Notes under the pieces: generated by a model
Database searches by the model: none
What the model was told of the DNA's origin: nothing
Seen by the model: only the letters and a program-made list of their open reading frames with translations
Translations under genes and position numbers: made by a program
Part shown: positions 4,855 to 7,314 of the stretch, piece by piece
Layout: every line of letters starts with the position of its first letter
Position numbering within the stretch: position 1 is the first letter of the stretch
Origin: Rhodospirillaceae bacterium
GTDB lineage: Bacteria; Pseudomonadota; Alphaproteobacteria; Rhodospirillales; 2-02-FULL-58-16
Assembly (NCBI GenBank): GCA_013349695.1
Contig: DUZD01000176.1
Coordinates: forward strand, 1 to 7,314
DNA: 7,314 bases
Direction of reading: 5' to 3'

Positions 4855-5961
4855 TCATTTTTTCGCCGCCGCCCGTTTTAGTGCCCGCGATGCCTTTTCC
4901 GTCTCGCCCAGGGTTTCATAGGCCCGCGCCAGCCGCGACCAGCCCTCGGCATCGCCGGGACGGTCGGCGAGCTTGGCGGCCAGTTTTTCAGCCATGGCGC
5001 GGATTGCCTCGATTTGTTGCCGATCGGGCATTGGCGCCGCCGTTTCGAGCTTGGCCAGGCTTTTCGCCAGGTCGAGGGCCTCGGCGGTCGGCTTGATGGA
5101 GGCGGGATCGATGCCGGCTTCCTCGGCCATGCTGTCGATCTGACGGCGCACCAAATCGAGCCATGGCACCTGGTCGGCCGAAACCGTCACCAAATCCACC
5201 CAATCCCGCAAGGCGCCCCGGACGTCTCCTTGCTGTGCCTTGTCCATGCCCAGGTAGTATCGGGCTTTTGGATTGAACGGATCGGAGGCGCGAACGCGCC
5301 GGAATATCTCGCGCCCCTCGGCGGTGACGGCACCATCCGCCAACAGCATCAGAACTTCCGCGTAATCGACGGAAATGCCGGGGCGGTTATCGATTTGCAA
5401 GGCCCGCCGGTAGGCTTCGGCGGCGCCTTGGTAGTTTTGCAAGGTCTTGTAGGTCCGCGCCAACAACAGCCATCCCTTGATGTCATCGGGGCTCTGGGCC
5501 AGGCGTTCGGCAAGCCGGCTCGCCAGCTCTTCCATATCGCCGCGTCCTCCGGCCGCCACCGCCGGCGCCTTCCGCGCGGCAAGTGGAAAGTCGGGAATAC
5601 CAGGCTGGCCGAGATGGAGATACAAGGCCACCGCGCCCACCGGCACGGCGACGGCGATAACGGCGCTCAACCCGAGGCGGCTGGCGGCCGGCGACGCGGC
5701 GGCTCCGGAGGCCTTGGCGTCGGCCGCCTCGCGGACGGCAAGCAGGCGCCGCTGAATTTCCGTCCTCGCGGCGGTGGCTTCGGCGCCGCTCAGCAGACCG
5801 CGCCCGAGGTCCAGCTCCACCTCTTTTAACTGTTCGCGGTAGACGGTGGCGTCGAAATCGGTGCGATCGGGCTGGTCGGCGGGGCGGCGGAAAAGGGGGA
5901 AAAGAAGCAAGGCCAAGGCCGCCGCCGTGATCAAGGCGATGAGGATCCAAAGGGCGATCAT
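4855..5961 (-). CDS. ccmI: Cytochrome c-type biogenesis protein CcmI
   Basis: CcmI is the membrane chaperone that binds the C-terminus of apocytochrome c and delivers it to the CcmF/CcmH haem ligation complex. The 368-residue product has TM1 (about 2-24), a basic cytoplasmic loop with a coiled segment (VYREQLKEVELDLGRGLLS, 40-58), TM2 (about 98-116) and a periplasmic TPR region. One TPR is clear at 143-190 (DDIKGWLLLARTYKTLQNYQ), with others near 212-255. A C-terminal unit at 327-366 (GDAEGWSRLARAYETLGETE) closely echoes the first. The long form with periplasmic TPRs fits alphaproteobacterial CcmI/CycH. Its ATG overlaps the ccmH stop by 4 bases (ATGA), so the two are translationally coupled. 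Confidence 0.92.
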   Translation of the reverse strand: MIALWILIALITAAALALLLFPLFRRPADQPDRTDFDATVYREQLKEVELDLGRGLLSGAEATAARTEIQRRLLAVREAADAKASGAAASPAASRLGLSAVIAVAVPVGAVALYLHLGQPGIPDFPLAARKAPAVAAGGRGDMEELASRLAERLAQSPDDIKGWLLLARTYKTLQNYQGAAEAYRRALQIDNRPGISVDYAEVLMLLADGAVTAEGREIFRRVRASDPFNPKARYYLGMDKAQQGDVRGALRDWVDLVTVSADQVPWLDLVRRQIDSMAEEAGIDPASIKPTAEALDLAKSLAKLETAAPMPDRQQIEAIRAMAEKLAAKLADRPGDAEGWSRLARAYETLGETEKASRALKRAAAKK

Positions 5962-6425
5962 TCGGCGTCCCCGTCGAGAAACTCCCGCAGGCGGCGCTTC
6001 TCGTCGGCGCTCAGCGGCGGCGGAGCGGCGGGCGGCGTTCGTTGGCGGCGGCGGAAAAAAATGATCACCGCCAAAATGCCGAGCCCGGCAATGACCAGAG
6101 GGCCGAACCAGAGAACGTAAGTGGCGCCTTTTAACGGCGGCATGAGAAGGACGAAATCGCCGTAGCGGGAAACCACGTAATCGATGACCTGCTGGTTGCT
6201 GTCGCCCGCCGTCAGCCGCTGGCGGACTAAAAGGCGCAAGTCGCGGGCAAGCTCGGCGTCGGATTCGTCGATCGACTGGTTCTGACAGACCAAGCAGCGC
6301 AGGCCCTTGCTGACCTCCCGCGCCCGTTCCTCCAACCGCGGGTCGTCGAGTATTTCGCCGGGCTCGACGGCGCCGGCGGCAAGGGCGAGAAGGGACAGAA
6401 CAAGGGCGGCGAAGGCGGTTCTCAT
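5958..6425 (-). CDS. ccmH: Cytochrome c maturation thioredoxin-fold-partner protein CcmH
   Basis: CcmH (CycL type) is a membrane-anchored periplasmic oxidoreductase that reduces or holds the CxxCH cysteines of apocytochrome c for haem attachment. The 155-residue product has a signal peptide (about 1-19, MRTAFAALVLSLLALAAGA), the diagnostic LRCLVCQNQS motif with C44 and C47, the helical VVSRYGDFVLLMPP region (84-97), one TM anchor (about 105-124) and a short cytoplasmic tail ending LREFLDGDAE. The length fits the single-domain form found where CcmI is a separate protein. The frame is open further upstream (to 6788), but that stretch lies within ccmG in another frame and is rejected. The start shares one base with the ccmG stop (TGATG), indicating coupling. 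Confidence 0.93.
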   Translation of the reverse strand: MRTAFAALVLSLLALAAGAVEPGEILDDPRLEERAREVSKGLRCLVCQNQSIDESDAELARDLRLLVRQRLTAGDSNQQVIDYVVSRYGDFVLLMPPLKGATYVLWFGPLVIAGLGILAVIIFFRRRQRTPPAAPPPLSADEKRRLREFLDGDAE

Positions 6426-7006
6426 CACGGGGCGTCCTTTTGCCCGCCCTTGCGCTCGTTCTCTTTGCGCCGCTTGCGCAGTTCCCGAATTATCGGCCAG
6501 ATGGCCTCCTCCCAGATCTTGTCGTCCATCGGCCCCACCTGCTTGTAGCGGATGACGCCGTTCTCGTCGATGATGAAGGTCTCGGGCGCGCCGTAGACGC
6601 CGAAGGCGATCGCCCCTTTGCTTTCCGGGTCGTCGCCGATCAGGGTGTAGGGATCGCCCATCTTGTTGAGCCAGTCCGGCCCGTCGTCGGGCGTCTTCTC
6701 GCGCCAGTCCACGCCGTAGAGGGGGACCCGGTTCTCGCCCTTGATCTTCATCAGGAAGGGATGCTCCACCTGGCAGGCAATGCACCATGAACCGAAGATG
6801 TTGACCAGCGACACCTGGCCCTTGAGGTCTGCCGAGGTCAGCCCCCGCTCATAGCCCTTGATGGGGGAAAGCTCGAAGTCCGGCACTTTCTGGTCGATCA
6901 GGACGGAGGGCAGAACGCTGGGGTCACGGGTCAGTCCGATGGCGAGATAGACGGCCAAAACCACGAACACCGCCAACGGCAGCAGAAAGAGGAGACGCTT
7001 GTTCAC
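6425..7006 (-). CDS. ccmG: Thiol:disulfide interchange protein CcmG/DsbE
   Basis: CcmG is a membrane-tethered periplasmic thioredoxin-like protein that takes electrons from CcdA/DsbD and reduces CcmH or apocytochrome c. The 193-residue product has an uncleaved N-terminal anchor (about 4-24), VPDFELSPI (41-49), the active site WCIAC (74-78) within FGSWCIACQVEHP, GVDWREK (98-104), and the cis-Pro region GVYGAPETFIID (136-147), all typical of CcmG. The lysine-rich C-terminus is ordinary. GTG at 7006 is taken as start: AAGGTGG precedes it at suitable spacing and the anchor begins right after, whereas the open frame up to 7099 passes through repeat DNA. It is the first gene of a ccmG-ccmH-ccmI unit; ccmF, its usual upstream neighbour, is absent from at least the 308 bp before it. 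Confidence 0.94.
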   Translation of the reverse strand: MNKRLLFLLPLAVFVVLAVYLAIGLTRDPSVLPSVLIDQKVPDFELSPIKGYERGLTSADLKGQVSLVNIFGSWCIACQVEHPFLMKIKGENRVPLYGVDWREKTPDDGPDWLNKMGDPYTLIGDDPESKGAIAFGVYGAPETFIIDENGVIRYKQVGPMDDKIWEEAIWPIIRELRKRRKENERKGGQKDAP

Positions 7007-7067
7007 GATCCCGCCACCTTTGCCGCTCCGCCGGCCGGTCCTTGTTTGAATGACACGGGTAAACTGG

Positions 7068-7086
7068 GATGAACACGAATGGACGT
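7068..7086. repeat. Degenerate copy of the GATGAACACGGA repeat
   Basis: GGATGAACACGAATGGACG resembles the GATGAACACGGA arm at 195-206 at the other end of the window. It lies in the leader region of ccmG, between the start codon and the candidate -35, and suggests that repeat DNA has accumulated just upstream of the ccm unit. Confidence 0.4.
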
Positions 7087-7106
7087 GAAATGTCCGCAAA
7101 ACATCA

Positions 7107-7112
7107 TGTCAA
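7107..7112 (-). promoter_or_regulatory. TTGACA hexamer, candidate -35 for ccmGHI
   Basis: A perfect TTGACA on the minus strand lies about 100 bp upstream of the ccmG start. At 16-18 bp spacing the -10 region reads TTTCAC or TTCACG, which is a poor match, so it may be chance or need help. If real, it would drive ccmG-ccmH-ccmI independently of ccmF. Confidence 0.25.
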
Positions 7113-7146
7113 CCATACCGCTTCGGTTTACCACGAGAGCCGGAGA

Positions 7147-7174
7147 GAAATTCGGTGACAGCATACTAATTTTT
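7147..7174. repeat. Degenerate GGTGACAGCATA repeat relic
   Basis: GAAATTCGGTGACAGCATAC, then TAATTTTT, resembles one arm of the 64-bp hairpin repeats (GGGGACAGTATA), agreeing at about 11 of 14 positions over the core. No opposing arm is seen. It looks like a half-element of the same or a related REP/RAYT-like family. Confidence 0.4.
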
Positions 7175-7176
7175 GT

Positions 7177-7196
7177 CTTTCCGCTTGTTTGGAAAG
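7177..7196. other. CTTTCC/GGAAAG hairpin
   Basis: A 6-bp perfect inverted repeat with an 8-base loop, between the repeat relic at 7147-7174 and the possible mobile-element end. There is no clear T tract on either strand, so it is not called a terminator. Confidence 0.3.
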
Positions 7197-7260
7197 GTCG
7201 TGTCCGATAGTTGGTGGAAATTTGTTTTCGGCGTAGCTCCCGATCCCGATAGTCACTCAA

Positions 7261-7314
7261 TCATGCGGCGAGGTCAAGCGGCTGCTCGACAGGGGCTTGG
7301 TCCAGCGTTTGCCA
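7261..7314 (-). CDS. Possible 3' end of a gene cut by the window edge
   Basis: Read on the minus strand from the window edge, one frame gives WQTLDQAPVEQPLDLAA and then TGA. It is the most protein-like of the frames here, with an amphipathic acidic ending, but 17 codons are too few to identify it. Downstream of its stop (7203-7260) the sequence repeats the 8-mer CCGATAGT at 7204-7211 and 7246-7253 and turns AT-richer, which would suit the non-coding end of an insertion sequence. This is a guess. It is not recognisably CcmF. Confidence 0.25.
   Translation of the reverse strand, partial: WQTLDQAPVEQPLDLAA

Noticed and set aside
3626..4921. 431-codon plus-strand open frame opposite pgk
   Set aside because: Antisense of an intact pgk, composition biased (Gly/Arg/His), no domain signature.
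5014..5829. 271-codon plus-strand open frame opposite ccmI
   Set aside because: Antisense of a confident gene, with no recognisable motif.
6426..6788. N-terminal extension of ccmH into ccmG
   Set aside because: The extension is in a shifted frame within ccmG and would bury the CcmH signal peptide; the TGATG junction gives the natural start.

Overview
The window looks like chromosomal DNA of a GC-rich alphaproteobacterium, probably of the Rhodospirillales/magnetospirilla type. This is inferred from three things: the alphaproteobacterial wording of the phosphoglycerate kinase motifs, the ccmG-ccmH-ccmI order with a long TPR-bearing CcmI, and an HBM-type chemoreceptor. No sequence search was possible, so the taxonomic call is tentative.

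Layout. Positions 1-367 hold no gene. They carry two identical 64-bp hairpin repeats resembling REP/RAYT-type palindromes, and a family of TCCGTGTTCA-type repeats. The second hairpin abuts a remnant of a class III adenylate/guanylate cyclase C-terminus (368-511). Two small minus-strand genes of unknown function follow (525-707 and 850-1074), with a candidate promoter, a palindrome and a terminator-like hairpin between them. From 1075 to 1319 there is a regulatory-looking gap with a long imperfect hairpin, a perfect DnaA box, a TATAAT hexamer and a dyad near the predicted transcription start. It leads into the only full-length plus-strand gene, a 733-residue MCP-like transducer (1320-3521).

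The rest is on the minus strand: pgk (3518-4714) and the translationally coupled cytochrome c maturation genes ccmG-ccmH-ccmI (7006 down to 4855). Between ccmI and pgk lies a plus-strand remnant of a GGDEF domain C-terminus. Upstream of ccmG (7007-7314) are further repeat relics, a perfect TTGACA hexamer and a possible end of a mobile element or partial gene. No ccmF is seen there.

How the genes work together. CcmG passes reducing power to CcmH, and CcmH with CcmI prepares apocytochrome c for haem attachment by CcmF. pgk is a housekeeping glycolytic gene sharing the strand. The MCP-like gene is the most unusual element. It keeps the HBM sensor, both membrane helices, HAMP and the outer arms of the signalling hairpin, but the normally near-invariant tip that contacts CheA/CheW is replaced at the same length by a Gly/Pro-containing sequence. 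A coiled coil with roughly 24-residue repeats is inserted after HAMP. Its output is therefore unlikely to be ordinary chemotaxis signalling.
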